Shown here one piece after another: positions 1 through 12,273 of a DNA stretch of 64,000 nt. This DNA comes from Procambarus clarkii (taxonomy: Eukaryota > Arthropoda > Malacostraca > Decapoda > Cambaridae): contig NC_091156.1 in NCBI RefSeq assembly GCF_040958095.1, positions 19,267,702 to 19,331,701 on the forward strand. Reading direction: 5' to 3'. The notes beneath the pieces are model-generated. The model was not told the origin of the DNA, made no database searches, and saw only the letters and a program-made list of their open reading frames with translations. Made by a program: the position numbers and the translations under genes. Within the stretch, counting starts at the first letter, position 1. Each line of letters opens with the position of its first letter.

Positions 1-890
1 GATAGTGTGGTGGTGGTGGTTGTTGTTGTTGTGGTGGTTGTTGGATAGTTGTGTGGTGGTGATTGTTGTTGGATAGTTGTGTGGTGGTGGTTGTTGTTGG
101 ATAGTTGTGTGGTGGTGGTTGTTGTTGGATAGTTGTGTGGTGGTGGTTGTTGTTGGATAGTTGTGTGGTGGTGGTTGTTGTTGGATAGTTGTGTGGTGGT
201 GGTTGTTGTTGGATAGTTGTGTGGTGGTGGTGGTTGTTGTTGTGGTGGTTGTTGGACAGTTGCGTGGTGGTGGTGGTTGTTGTTGTGGTGGTTGTTGGAT
301 AGTTGTGTGGTGGTGGTGGTTGTTGTTGTGGTGGTTGTTGGATAGTTGTGTGGTGGTGGTTGTTGTTGTTGGATAGTTGTGTGGTGGTTGTTGTTGGATA
401 GTTGTGTGGTGGTGGTGGTGGTGGTTGTTGTTGGATAGTTGTGTGGTGGTTGTTGTTGGATAGTTGTGTGGTGGTGGTGGTGGTGGTTGTTGTAGGATAG
501 TTGTGTGGTGGTGGTGGTGGTGGTTGTTGTTGTTGGATAGTTGTGTGGTGGTGGTGGTTGTTGTTGTTGGATAGTTGTGTGGTGGTGGTTGTTGTTGTTG
601 TTGGATAGTTGTGTGGTGGTGGTTGTTGTTGATGGATAGTTGTGTGGTGGTGGTGGTTGTTGATGGATAGTTGTGTGGTGGTGGTGGTTGTTGTTGTTGT
701 TGTTGGATAGTTGTGTGGTGGTGGTGGTTGTTGTTGTTGTTGTTGTTGGATAGTTGTGTGGTGGTGGTGGTTGTTGTTGTTGTTGGATAGTTGTGTGGTG
801 GTGGTTGTTGTTGGATAGTTGTGTGGTGGTTGTTGATGGATAGTTGTGTGGTGGTGGTGGTTGTTGTTGGATAGTTGTGTGGTGGTGGTG
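1..890. repeat. G/T-rich minisatellite, unit about 27-30 bp
   Basis: The block is built from a repeated core GGATAGTTGTGTGGTGG followed by variable numbers of TTG and TGG triplets, so unit length drifts. The plus strand contains almost no cytosine. Open frames here code only for Gly, Cys, Trp and Val runs and are not genes. Confidence 0.95.
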
Positions 891-1560
891 GTGATGGTTG
901 TGGTGGTGATGGTTGTGGTGGTGATGGTTGTGGTGGTGATGGTTGTGGTGGTGGTGGTTGTGGTGGTGGTGGTTGTGGTGGTGATGGTTGTGGTGGTGAT
1001 GGTTGTGGCGGTGATGGTTGTGGCGGTGATGGTTGTGGCGGTGATGGTTGTGGCGGTGATGGTTGTGGCGGTGATGGTTGTGGCGGTGATGGTTGTGGCG
1101 GTGATGGTTGTGGCGGTGATGGTTGTGGCGGTGATGGTTGTGGCGGTGATGGTTGTGGCGGTGATGGTTGTGGCGGTGATGGTTGTGGCGGTGGTGGTTG
1201 TGGCGGTGGTGGGTGGTGGTGATGGTTGTGGTGATGGTTGTGGCGGTGATGGTTGTGGCGGTGGTGGGTGGTGGTGAGTGATGGTGGTGATGGTGGTGGG
1301 TGATGGTGGTGAGTGATGGTGGTGATGGTGGTGGGTGATGGTGGTGATGGTTGTGGTGGTGATGGTTGTGGCGGTGATGGGTGTGGCGGTGATGGTTGTG
1401 GCGGTGATGGTTGTGGCGGTGATGGTTGTGGCGGTGATGGTTGTGGCGGTGATGGTTGTGGCGGTGATGGTTGTGGTGGTGATGGTTGTGGCGGTGGTGG
1501 GTGGTGGTGATGGTTGTGGTGGTGATGGTTGTGGTGGTTGTGGTGATGGTGGTGGGTGGT
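891..1560. repeat. 15-bp minisatellite (GGTGATGGTTGTGGC)
   Basis: Roughly 40 copies of a 15-bp unit that vary mainly at GGC versus GGT near the unit end. It continues the G/T-only composition of the preceding block and is broken near 1,270-1,340 by a GGTGATGGTGGTGGGTGATG variant. Because 15 is a multiple of three, frames stay open without implying a protein. Confidence 0.95.
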
Positions 1561-2930
1561 GGTGATGGTGGTGGGTGGTGGTGGTGATGGTGGTGGGTGG
1601 TGGTGGTGATGGTGGTGGGTGGTGGTGGTGATGGTGGTGGGTGGTGGTGGTGATGGTGGTGGGTGGTGGTGGTGATGGTGGTGGGTGGTGGTGGTGATGG
1701 TGGTGGTGGTGATGGTGGTGGGTGGTGGTGGTGATGGTGGTGGGTGATGGTGGTGAGTGATGGTGGTGATGGTGGTGGGTGATGGTGGTGAGTGATGGTG
1801 GTGATGGTGGTGGGTGATGGTGGTGATGGTGGTGGTGATGGTTGTGGTGGGTGGTGGTGATGGTTGTGGTGGGTGGTGGTGATGGTTGTGGTGGGTGGTG
1901 GTGATGGTTGTGGTGGGTGGTGGTGATGGTTGCGGTGGGTGGTGGTGATGGTTGCGGTGGGTGGTGGTGATGGTTGCGGTGGGTGGTGGCGATGGTTGCG
2001 GTGGTGGCGATGGTTGCGGTGGTGGCGATGGTTGCGGTGGTGGTGATGGTTGCGGTGGTGGTGATGGTTGCGGTGGTGGTGATGGTTGCGGTGGTGGGTG
2101 GTGATGGGGGGTGGTGGTGGTGATGGGGGGTGGTGGTGGTGATGGGGGGTGGTGGTGGTGATGGGGGGTGGTGGTGGTGATGGGGGGTGGTGGTGGTGAT
2201 GGGGGGTGGTGGTGGTGATGGGGGGTGGTGGTGGTGATGGGGGGTGGTGGTGGTGATGGGTGGGTGGTGGTGGTGATGATGGGTGGGTGGTGGTGGTGAT
2301 GATGGGTGGGTGGTGGTGGTGATGATGGGTGGGTGGTGGTGGTGATGGTGGTGGGTGGTGGTGATGGTGGTGGTGGGTGGTGGTGGTGATGGTTGTGGTG
2401 GTGATGGTGGTGGTTGTGGTGGTGATGGTGGTGGTGGGTGGTGGTGATGGTGGTGGTGGGTGGTGGTGATGGTGGTGGGGTGGTGGTGATGGTGGTGGTG
2501 GGTGGTGGTGGTGATGGTGGTGATGGTGGTGATGGTGGTGGTGGGTGGTGGTGGTGGTGGTGGGTGGTGGTGGTGGTGGTGGGTGGTGGTGGTGGTGGGT
2601 GGTGGTGATGGTGGGTGGTGGTGATGGTGGGTGGTGGTGATGGTGGGTGGTGGTGATGGTGGGTGGTGGTGATGGTGGGTGGTGGTGATGGTGGGTGGTG
2701 GTGATGGTGGGTGGTGGTGATGGTGGGTGGTGGTGATGGTGGGTGGTGGTGATGGTGGGTGGTGGTGGGTGGTGGTGATGGTGGGTGGTGGTGATGGTGG
2801 GTGATGATGGGTGATGGTGGGTGGTGGTGGGTGGTGGTGGGTGGTGGTGGGTGATGGTGGGTGATGGTGGGTGGTGGTGGGTGGTGGTGGGTGGTGGTGG
2901 GTGGTGGTTGTGGTGGTGGTCAGTGATGGT
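1561..2930. repeat. Mosaic of TGG/GAT minisatellites
   Basis: Successive sub-blocks of 16-21 bp units, all from TGG and GAT words: GATGGTGGTGGGTGGTG types, GATGGTTGCGGTGGGTGG types (1,850-2,100), GATGGGGGGTGGTGGTG (2,100-2,280) and GATGGTGGGTGGTG (2,590-2,900). Each sub-block is locally homogeneous, as expected for repeated local amplification. Confidence 0.93.
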
Positions 2931-3039
2931 GACCGAGCCGGATGGTGTAGCGGGCTGGGGCCCTCACCAGAATACTAAACAGTGAGAAGATTTTGTTGGT
3001 GAGTTGGTAAAGTGATTTGCTGTGTAGTGAAAAATTACC

Positions 3040-3495
3040 CCCCTTTCATCCCTCCCTCCTTCCCTCCCACTCTCTCCCTTTCTTAACCTCTCTCCTCTCT
3101 CTCCCTCTCTCTCCCTCTCCCTCCCCTTCCCCCCCTCTCTCCCTCTCTCTCCCCTTCCCCCCTCTCTCTCCCTCTCCCTCCCCTTCCCCCCTCTCTCTCC
3201 CTCTCCCTCCCCTTCCCCCCTCTCTCTCCCCTTCCCCCTCTCTCTCCCTCTCCCTCCCCTTCCCCCCTCTCTCTCCCCTTCCCCCCCTCTCTCTCCCTCT
3301 CCCTCCCCTTCCCCCCTCTCTCTCCCCTTCCCCCCTCTCTCTCCCTCTCCCTCCCCTTCCCCCCTCTCTCTCCCTCTCCCTCCCCTTCCCCCCTCTCTCC
3401 CTCTCCCTCCCCTTCCCCCCTCTCTCTCCCTCTCCCCCTCCCTCCCTCCCTCCCTCCCTCCCTCCCTCCCTCCCTCCCTCCCCCCTCTCTTTCTC
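3040..3495. repeat. Polypyrimidine tract (CTCTCCCTC / CCCTTCCCCC)
   Basis: About 450 bp made almost only of C and T on the plus strand, with alternating CTCTCTCCC and CCCCTTCCCCC modules and a (CCCT)n run at 3,437-3,480. Polypurine/polypyrimidine mirror tracts can form triplex DNA (known physics; not shown here). Confidence 0.93.
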
Positions 3496-3540
3496 ATTTG
3501 TCACAAGCAAGATTAATTCCTTAGTGTGTGACAATGCCAT

Positions 3541-5120
3541 TCTGCCCTCCACCCCGCTGGAGGGCGTGTTCCCTCCCCCCCGCTGGAGGGCGTGTTCCCT
3601 CCCCCCCGCTGGAGGGCGTGTTCCCTCCCCCCCGCGGGAGGGCGTGTTCCCTCCCCCCCGCTGGAGGGCGTGTTCCCTCCCCCCCGCTGGAGGGCGTGTT
3701 CCCTCCCCCCCGCTGGAGGGCGTGTTCCCTCCCCCCCGCTGGAGGGCGTGTTCCCTCCCCCCCGCTGGAGGGCGTGTTCCCTCCACCCCGCTGGAGGGCG
3801 TGTTCCCTCCACCCCGCTGGAGGGCGTGTTCCCTCCACCCCGCTGGAGGGCGTGTTCCCTCCACCCCGCTGGAGGGCGTGTTCCCTCCACCCCGCTGGAG
3901 GGCGTGTTCCCTCCACCCCGCTGGAGGGCGTGTTCCCTCCACCCCGCTGGAGGGCGTGTTCCCTCCACCCCGCTGGAGGGCGTGTTCCCTCCACCCCGCT
4001 GGAGGGCGTGTTCCCTCCACCCCGCTGGAGGGCGTGTTCCCTCCACCCCGCTGGAGGGCGTGTTCCCTCCACCCCGCTGGAGGGCGTGTTCCCTCCACCC
4101 CGCTGGAGGGCGTGTTCCCTCCACCCCGCTGGAGGGCGTGTTCCCTCCACCCCGCTGGAGGGCGTGTTCCCTCCACCCCGCTGGAGGGCGTGTTCCCTCC
4201 ACCCCACTGGAGGGCGTGTTCCCTCCACCCCGCTGGAGGGCGTGTTCCCTCCACCCCGCTGGAGGGCGTGTTCCCTCCACCCCGCTGGAGGGCGTGTTCC
4301 CTCCACCCCGCTGGAGGGCGTGTTCCCTCCACCCCGCTGGAGGGCGTGTTCCCTCCACCCCGCTGGAGGGCGTGTTCCCTCCACCCCGCTGGAGGGCGTG
4401 TTCCCTCCACCCCGCTGGAGGGCGTGTTCCCTCCATCCCGCTGGAGGGCGTGTTCCCTCCACCCCGCTGGAGGGCGTGTTCCCTCCACCCCGCTGGAGGG
4501 CGTGTTCCCTCCACCCCGCTGGAGGGCGTGTTCCCTCCACCCCGCTGGAGGGCGTGTTCCCTCCACCCCGCTGGAGGGCGTGTTCCCTCCACCCCGCTGG
4601 AGGGCGTGTTCCCTCCACCCCGCTGGAGGGCGTGTTCCCTCCACCCCGCTGGAGGGCGTGTTCCCTCCACCCCGCTGGAGGGCGTGTTCCCTCCACCCCG
4701 CTGGAGGGCGTGTTCCCTCCACCCCGCTGGAGGGCGTGTTCCCTCCACCCCGCTGGAGGGCGTGTTCCCTCCACCCCGCTGGAGGGCGTGTTCCCTCCAC
4801 CCCGCTGGAGGGCGTGTTCCCTCCACCCCGCTGGAGGGCGTGTTCCCTCCACCCCGCTGGAGGGCGTGTTCCCTCCACCCCGCTGGAGGGCGTGTTCCCT
4901 CCACCCCGCTGGAGGGCGTGTTCCCTCTACCCCGCTGGAGGGCGTGTTCCCTCCACCCCGCTGGAGGGCGTGTTCCCTCCACCCCGCTGGAGGGCGTGTT
5001 CCCTCCACCCCGCTGGAGGGCGTGTTCCCTCCACCCCGCTGGAGGGCGTGTTCCCTCCACCCCGCTGGAGGGCGTGTTCCCTCCACCCCGCTGGAGGGCG
5101 TGTTCCCTCCACCCCGCTAG
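3541..5120. repeat. 26-bp minisatellite, about 60 copies
   Basis: Near-identical 26-bp units with the core GCTGGAGGGCGTGTTCCCTC. The first 8-9 units carry a C-rich linker (CCCCCC), the rest the linker CACCCC. Single-base variants are rare (for example 4,206 and 4,435), so the array looks recently homogenised. Frames open on both strands are a consequence of the repeat. Confidence 0.97.
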
Positions 5121-7275
5121 AGGGCGTGTTCCCCCCCCCTCCACCCCGCTGGAGGGCGTGTTTCCCCCCCCCCTCCACCCCGCTGGAGGGCGTGTTTCCC
5201 CCCCCCCTCCACCCCGCTGGAGGGCGTGTTTCCCCCCCCTCCACCCCGCTGGAGGGCGTGTTTCCCCCCCCCTCCACCCCGCTGGAGGGCGTGTTTCCAC
5301 CCCCCCCTCCTCCCCGCTGGAGGGCGTGTTCCCACCCCCCCTCCACCCCGCTGGAGGGCGTGTTCCCACCCCTCCACCACACTGGAGGGCGTGTTCCCAC
5401 CCCTCCACCCCGCTGGAGGGCGTGTTCTCTCTCCCTCCACCACACTGGAGGGCGTGTTCCCTCCCCTCTACCACACTGGAGGGCGTGTTCCCTCCCCTCT
5501 ACCACACTGGAGGGCGTGTTCCCTCCCCTCTACCACACTGGAGGGCGTGTTCCCTCCCCTCTACCACACTGGAGGGCGTGTTCCCTCCCCTCTACCACAC
5601 TGGAGGGCGTGTTCCCTCCCCTCTACCACACTGGAGGGCGTGTTCCCTCCCCTCTACCACACTGGAGGGCGTGTTCCCTCCCCTCTACCACACTGGAGGG
5701 CGTGTTCCCTCCCCTCTACCACACTGGAGGGCGTGTTCCCTCCCCTCTACCACACTGGAGGGCGTGTTCCCTCCCCTCTACCACACTGGAGGGCGTGTTC
5801 CCTCCCCTCTACCACACTGGAGGGCGTGTTCCCTCCCCTCCACCACACTGGAGGGCGTGTTCCCTCCCCTCCACCACACTGGAGGGCGTGTTCCCTCCCC
5901 TCCACCACACTGGAGGGCGTGTTTCCTCCCCTCCACCACACTGGAGGGCGTGTTCCCACCCCTCCACCCCGCTGGAGGGCGTGTTCTCTCTTCCTCCACC
6001 CCGCTGGAGGGCGTGTTCTCTCTCCCTCCACCACACTGGAGGGCGTGTTCTCTCTCCCTCCACCACGCTGGAGGGCGTGTTCCCACCCCTCCACCCCGCT
6101 GGAGGGCGTGTTCTCTCTTCCTCCACCCCGCTGGAGGGCGTGTTCTCTCTTCCTCCACCCCGCTGGAGGGCGTGTTCTCTCTTCCTCCACCCCGCTGGAG
6201 GGCGTGTTCTCTCTTCCTCCACCCCGCTGGAGGGCGTGTTCTCTCTTCCTCCACCCCGCTGGAGGGCGTGTTCTCTCTCCCTCCACCACACTGGAGGGCG
6301 TGTTCCCTCTCCCTCCACCACACTGGAGGGCGTGTTCCCTCTCCCTCCACCACACTGGAGGGCGTGTTCCCTCTCCCTCCACCACACTGGAGGGCGTGTT
6401 CCCTCTCCCTCCACCACACTGGAGGGCGTGTTCCCTCTCCCTCCACCACACTGGAGGGCGTGTTCCCTCTCCCTCCACCACACTGGAGGGCGTGTTCCCT
6501 CTCCCTCCACCACACTGGAGGGCGTGTTCCCTCTCCCTCCACCACACTGGAGGGCGTGTTCCCTCTCCCTCCACCACACTGGAGGGCGTGTTCCCTCCCC
6601 TCCACCACACTGGAGGGCGTGTTCCCTCCCCTCCACCACACTGGAGGGCGTGTTCCCACCCCTCCACCACGCTGGAGGGCGTGTTCTCTCCCCCTCCACC
6701 ACACTGGAGGGCGTGTTCCCTCCCCCTCCACCACACTGGAGGGCGTGTTCCCTCCCCTCCACCACACTGGAGGGCGTGTTCCCTCCCCTCCACCACACTG
6801 GAGGGCGTGTTCCCTCCCCTCCACCACACTGGAGGGCGTGTTCCCTCCCCTCCACCACACTGGAGGGCGTGTTCCCTCCCCTCCACCACACTGGAGGGCG
6901 TGTTCCCTCCCCTCCACCACACTGGAGGGCGTGTTCCCTCCCCTCCACCACACTGGAGGGCGTGTTCCCTCCCCTCCACCACACTGGAGGGCGTGTTCCC
7001 TCCCCCTCTACCACACTGGAGGGCGTGTTCCCTCCCCTCCACCACACTGGAGGGCGTGTTCCCTCCCCTCCACCACACTGGAGGGCGTGTTCCCTCCCCT
7101 CCACCACACTGGAGGGCGTGTTCCCTCCCCTCCACCACACTGGAGGGCGTGTTCCCTCCCCTCCACCACACTGGAGGACGTGTTCCCTCCCCTCCACCAC
7201 ACTGGAGGACGTGTTCCCTCCCCTCCACCACCCTGGAGGGCGTGTTCCCTCCACCACACTGGAGGGCGCTACACC
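5121..7275. repeat. Variant 30-32-bp arm of the same minisatellite
   Basis: The core GGAGGGCGTGTTCCCTC continues, but the linker lengthens to about 31 bp (CCCTCTACCACACT, CTCTTCCTCCACCCCGCT and others). Locally homogeneous blocks sit at 5,460-5,830 (CTCTACCACACT), 6,100-6,270 (CTTCCTCC) and 6,290-6,590 (CTCCCTCCACCACACT). About 68 copies. Confidence 0.96.
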
Positions 7276-7408
7276 TTGAGCTAGTTAGATAATTTCTCAA
7301 CTTAAACACCGAGTTAAATAGGAAAACCTCCATGTTTGGTTACCATTACCGCGTCCCTGGTGATGCTGGCACTGTTTGCTGATGAGGGGAAGGGGGCAGA
7401 GTGGCAAC

Positions 7409-7755
7409 CCCATGAGGATTACTCCATGAGGATTACTCCATGAGGATTACTCCATGAGGATTACCCCATGTGGATTACCCCATGTGGATTACCCCATGTG
7501 GATTACCCCATGTGGATTACCCCATGTGGATTACCCCATGAGGATTACCCCATGAGGATTACCCCATGTGGATTACCCCATGTGGATTACCCCATGTGGA
7601 TTACCCCATGAGGATTACCCCATGAGGATTACCCCATGAGGATTACCCCATGTGGATTACCCCATGAGGATTACCCCATGAGGATTACCCCATGTGGATT
7701 ACCCAATGTGGATTACCCAATGTGGATTACCCCATGTGGATTACTCGTTGAGGAT
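7409..7755. repeat. 14-bp minisatellite (GGATTACCCCATGT)
   Basis: About 25 copies of a 14-bp unit with two main forms, CATGTGG and CATGAGG, and CTCC in place of CCCC in the first copies. Confidence 0.95.
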
Positions 7756-8161
7756 TACCCCTGCGCCTCACTGCCGCCACAGACGGCAGGAGACTGCTGT
7801 GTTTATTGCTGTAACCAACTTTACCCGTCACTTGCTGTTGAGTTCCCGCACTCTCTGGGAACTCTTAGAGGGCGGGAACTCAACTGCTGGTTGACTTACA
7901 GAGGTCCCATCATGATAAATTCGCCAGATTCGCTCCGTGGTGGCACTCCAGCGGTGGCTAGTTGACCGGTCGAGTCATACTCGTCCCTTGAGCAGCAGCC
8001 CAACATTAAGGGACTCCTGAGGGCAGAAATGACCCCATTCACAGACCCCCAGTGGGTGGTTTGGCAGTTAGTGATGTATGTATGTTACATATGAGCGTGT
8101 GGTGGTTAATATGTGTTCACATATTCTGTGTTCACATGTTCCTCGTCCTCAGAGGCTATAT
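7756..8161. other. Single-copy-looking spacer
   Basis: No repeat, RNA gene or convincing coding frame is seen here. A 109-codon open frame that begins in the 14-bp array runs into it but shows no recognisable domain. Confidence 0.5.
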
Positions 8162-8840
8162 ATGACACTCACCTGGTTGACACACTCCGTCATACACTCA
8201 CCTGGTTGACACACTCCGTCATACACTCACCTGGTTGACACACTCCGTCATACACTCACCCGGTTGACACACTCCGTCATACACTCACCCGGTTGACACT
8301 CCGTCATACACTCACCTGGTTGACACTCTCCGTCATACACTCACCTGGTTGGCACACTCCGTCATACACTCACCTGGTTGACACACTCCGTCATACACTC
8401 ACCTGGTTGACACTCTCCGTCATACACTCAACTGGTTGACACTCTCCGTCATACACTCACCTGGTTGGCACACTCCGTCATACACTCACCTGGTTGACAC
8501 ACTCCGTCATACACTCACCTGGTTGACACTCTCCGTCATTCACTCAACTGGTTGACACACTCCGTCATACACTCACCGGGTTGACACACTCGGTCATACA
8601 CTCACCTGGTTGACACACTCCGTCATACACTCACCTGGTTGACACTCTCCGTCATACACTCACCTGGTTGACACTCTCCGTCATACACTCACCTGGTTGA
8701 CACACTCCGTCATACACTCACCTGGTTGACACTCTCCGTCATACACTCACCTGGTTGACACTCTCCGTCATACACTCACCTGGTTGACACTCTCCGTCAT
8801 ACACTCACCTGGTTCACACTCTCCGTCATACACTCACCTG
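8162..8840. repeat. 29-bp minisatellite, about 23 copies
   Basis: Unit core CACTCACCTGGTTGACAC followed by ACTCCGTCATA. Copies alternate between ACACACTCCG and ACTCTCCG forms, plus a few GGCACACT copies. Confidence 0.95.
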
Positions 8841-8952
8841 TAAGCACAAGTGAAAGTTGTCAGGTCTTGTTGGCACCGGTATTATCGTGCATGTGTTATG
8901 GTGCAACTTAGTGAAATCAAACATTAAGAAGGATTGAACTTAAATCTAAGTA

Positions 8953-9210
8953 CAGTGTCCCATGGGTGACTATCTAAATACCTCAGTGTCCCATGGGTGA
9001 CTATCTAAATACCTCAGTGTCCCATGGGTGACTATCTAAATACCTCAGTGTCCCATGGGTGACTATCTAAATACCTCAGTGTCCCATGGGTGACTATCTA
9101 AATACCTCAGTGTCCCATGGGTGACTATCTAAATACCTCAGTGTCCCATGGGTGACTATCCAAATACCTCAGTGTCCCATGGGTGACTATCTAAAGACCT
9201 CAGTGTCTCA
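8953..9210. repeat. 31-bp minisatellite, about 8 copies
   Basis: Unit contains CAGTGTCCCATGGGTGAC followed by TATCTAAATACCT. Copies are nearly identical; the last two carry single changes. Confidence 0.95.
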
Positions 9211-9212
9211 AG

Positions 9213-9300
9213 TTCGGTTTATAGAGCCTCTGCCTCACACACGCGTTGGGGCCGTGGTTCGAGTCTCCTAGAACTAAAGTGTGTGGGAGGTAAGAACTTT
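9213..9300 (+). mobile_element. tRNA-derived SINE fragment
   Basis: A tRNA-like head is seen: a GCCTCTGCCTCACACACG anticodon-side stretch and a B-box-like GTGGTTCGAGTCTCC around 9,255. It lies between two minisatellites and has no clear 3' tail. Inference: a truncated SINE rather than a working tRNA. Confidence 0.5.
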
Positions 9301-9343
9301 AGTGTCATGTTAACTGCAGAAGGCCAACTGACCCATGCAAGGC

Positions 9344-10968
9344 GAACACTAGGTGTAGCCTGGGAGCACCAGGCCCCGCAACACTGGGTGTAGCCTGGGA
9401 GCACCAGGCCCCCGCAACACTGGGTGTAGCCAGGGAGCACCAGGCCCCCACAACACTGGGTGTAGCCAGGGAGCACCAGGCCCCCACAACACTGGGTGTA
9501 GCCAGGGAGCACCAGGCCCCCACAACACTGGGTGTAGCCAGGGAGCACCAGGCCCCCACAACACTGGGTGTAGCCAGGGAGCACCAGGCTCCCACAACAC
9601 TGGGTGTAGCCAGGGAGCACCAGGCCCCCGCAACACTGGGTGTAGCCAGGGAGCACCAGGCCCCCGCAACACTGGGTGTAGCCAGGGAGCACCAGGCCCC
9701 CACAACACTGGGTGTAGCCAGGGAGCACCAGGCTCCCACAACACTGGGTGTAGCCAGGGAGCACCAGGCCCCCACAACACTAGGTGTAGCCAGAGAGCAC
9801 CAGGCCCCCGCAACACTGGGTGTAACCAGGGAGCACCAGGCCCCCACAACACTGGGTGTAGCCAGAGAGCACCAGGCCCCCACAACACTAGGTGTAGCCA
9901 GAGAGCACCAGGCCCCCACAACACTGGGTGTAGCCAGGGAGCACCAGGCCCCCACAACACTGGGTGTAGCCAGAGAGCACCAGGCCCCCGCAACACTGGG
10001 TGTAGCCAGGGAGCACCTGGCCCCCACAACACTGGGTGTAGCCAGGGAGCACCAGGCCCCCGCAACACTGGGTGTAGCCAGGGAGCACCAGGCCCCCGCA
10101 ACACTGGGTGTAGCCAGGGAGCACCAGGCCCCCGCAACACTGGGTGTAGCCAGGGAGCACCAGGCCCCCGCAACACTGGGTGTAGCCAAGGAGCACCAGG
10201 CCCCCGCAACACTAGGTGTAGCCAGGGAGCACCAGGCCCCCGCAACACTGGGTGTAGCCAAGGAGCACCAGACCCCGCAACACTGGGTGTAGCCAAGGAG
10301 CACCAGACCCCGCAACACTGAGTGTAGCCAGGGAGCACCAGGCCCCCGCAACACTGGGTGTAGCCAGGGAGCACCAGGCCCCCACAACACTGGGTGTAGC
10401 CAGGGAGCACCAGGCCCCCACAACACTGGGTGTAGCCAGGGAGCACCAGGCCCCCACAACACTAGGTGTAGCCAGAGAGCACCAGGCCCCCACAACACTG
10501 GGTGTAGCCAGGGAGCACCAGGCTCCCACAACACTGGGTGTAGCCAGGGAGCACCAGGCCCCCACAACACTAGGTGTAGCCAGAGAGCACCAGGCCCCCA
10601 CAACACTGGGTGTAGCCAGAGAGCACCAGGCCCCCACAACACTAGGTGTAGCCAGAGAGCACCAGGCCCCCGCAACACTAGGTGTAGCCAGGGAGCACCA
10701 GGCCCCCGCAACACTGGGTGTAGCCAGGGAGCACCTGGCCCCCACAACACTGGGTGTAGCCAGGGAGCACCAGGCCCCCGCAACACTGGGTGTAGCCAGG
10801 GAGCACCAGGCCCCCGCAACACTAGGTATAGCCAGGGAGCACCAGGCCCCCGCAACACTGGGTGTAGCCAAGGAGCACCAGACCCCGCAACACTGGGTGT
10901 AGCTAAGGAGCACCAGACCCCGCAACACTGGGTGTAGCCAAGGAGCACCAGGCTTCCACAACACAGCA
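9344..10968. repeat. 36-bp minisatellite, about 45 copies
   Basis: Unit contains AACACTGGGTGTAGCC and GGGAGCACCAGGCCCCC. Variants (GGG/AGA/AAG before AGCACC, CCGC/CCAC, TGGG/TAGG) are scattered and recur in similar order, for example near 10,000-10,320 and 10,660-10,930. The unit is a multiple of three, so all three minus frames stay open; these are not genes. No spacers, so not a CRISPR array. Confidence 0.97.
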
Positions 10969-11059
10969 GACGCTGCTAGTGTTTCCTCTCACAGAGATAC
11001 ATATTTAGACCAGTGAATACAAACGAAGTTTGCAGCGCTGTGCACACAACTTCCGATAC

Positions 11060-11300
11060 ATGAAATTTGCATGGAGCTGTGATTCAGCTCCAGCTCCTGG
11101 GCCCTGCCTCTTTACCATCAAGCCAACCCCGCAGGCGTCCTCGTATATCCCTTGTATTTCGTGTACGGAATTTGCCTTCACTACTGCCTCTGTATAGATA
11201 TTCCGCATCCTATACTAATCCAGCTGTGCTGTCAGGCGTCGAGTCTTAGCTTTTGAGTCCCACCTCTTACCCTTCACTCGACTAGTGCTTGAGAACTTCC
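11060..11300 (-). mobile_element. Possible LINE 3'-end remnant
   Basis: On the plus strand the stretch reads like the reverse of a decayed CR1-type 3' end: CAGCTCCTGGGCCCTGCCTC resembles the tail region at 17,560-17,620 and 37,030-37,070. The match is partial and was judged by eye. Confidence 0.35.
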
Positions 11301-11590
11301 CTTTCCCGCCCTTTATGTAAACGGAGTTTCGAGTGGAAAGTCAATGGGATAAACTTGCCGGTTCTAAGTTAAGTAGAGTCAGGCAGTAGAGCCGAGGCGA
11401 GAAGCCTGCATGCCGGAGCGATTGTGCTTACCCTTACTTACGATTTACTTACGATTGTCAGGCTCGGCTCTCTCATCAGCACCAACAATCAAGAGCTGTA
11501 GATATTAACAATCTCAACTCTACTGAGGTTTTCTTTCCATTATTCGTCCTCATGAAATATCAGAGGATAAATATGAATAAAAGTTGTTAA

Positions 11591-12273
11591 ATGATAAGAT
11601 TGGGGAATATGCGCTGTGTGGGCCCCCGAGTGGGCCCCGAGTGCATGGGTGTCAAGGGGAGACTCATGAAATGGGTTGAAGACTACCTCACAGGGAGGAA
11701 AGCCATGGTCTGCTTCAACGGAGCAGTCTCAAGAATAATCAGTATGGAACTCGGTACCCCCCAAGGCGGAGTCTTAAGCCCTACACTATTTAACATTTTT
11801 ATGAACGCCATTGCAAATTTTGAATTTCCGGAAGGAACACAACAACTGGGATATGCAGATGTTTTAATAAAAGCTTCAATCTTGGGAAACATTAAACAGT
11901 CAACTGAACTCCTTGGAAGGGAGTGTATTTAACTCCGTTTCACTCTCTCCACAACAAGACAAACGCATACTCTCATCACAAGAGGGGAGAAAATGAAGAA
12001 CTACAAATTAATGGTGTAACACTTGAATGGGTTGACCACTATCGGTACCTTGGCGTCACTGTCGGCTGTAACAAGGGGAAGAAAGAGGAGCACAACCAAC
12101 TCATAGGAACATGCAAAAGTCGACTCAGGGCACTGAAAGCTATGACCTGGAATGGACATGGAGCCTCTATTGCCGTGCTTAAAATGATGTACACAGCCTG
12201 TGCGCGCTCCGTCATAGACTATGCCGCGCCAGTTTTGTGCACCAATTCCCACAGCGATATGAAAAGGCTTTAG
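11591..12273 (+). pseudogene. LINE reverse transcriptase remnant
   Basis: The palm carries GTPQGGVLSPTLFNIFMNAI (11,753-11,812), the standard non-LTR motif. The catalytic box reads QLGYADVLI, so one aspartate of the usual YADD is missing, which by itself should kill polymerisation. After a frame change near 11,935-12,000 comes a thumb region with YRYLGVTVG and YTACARSVIDYAAPV. Family judged I-type from the RNase H that follows. Confidence 0.8.

Noticed and set aside
3017-7292. Open frames up to 1,420 codons on both strands
   Set aside because: They follow the 26/31-bp minisatellite in every frame; a stop-free unit stays open whatever its length. No domain, no splice structure.
9219-10964. 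Cys/Gly/Leu-rich frames up to 547 codons
   Set aside because: 36-bp array; several minus frames are open at once.
9344-10968. CRISPR array
   Set aside because: Contiguous 36-bp units without unique spacers, in a eukaryotic setting.
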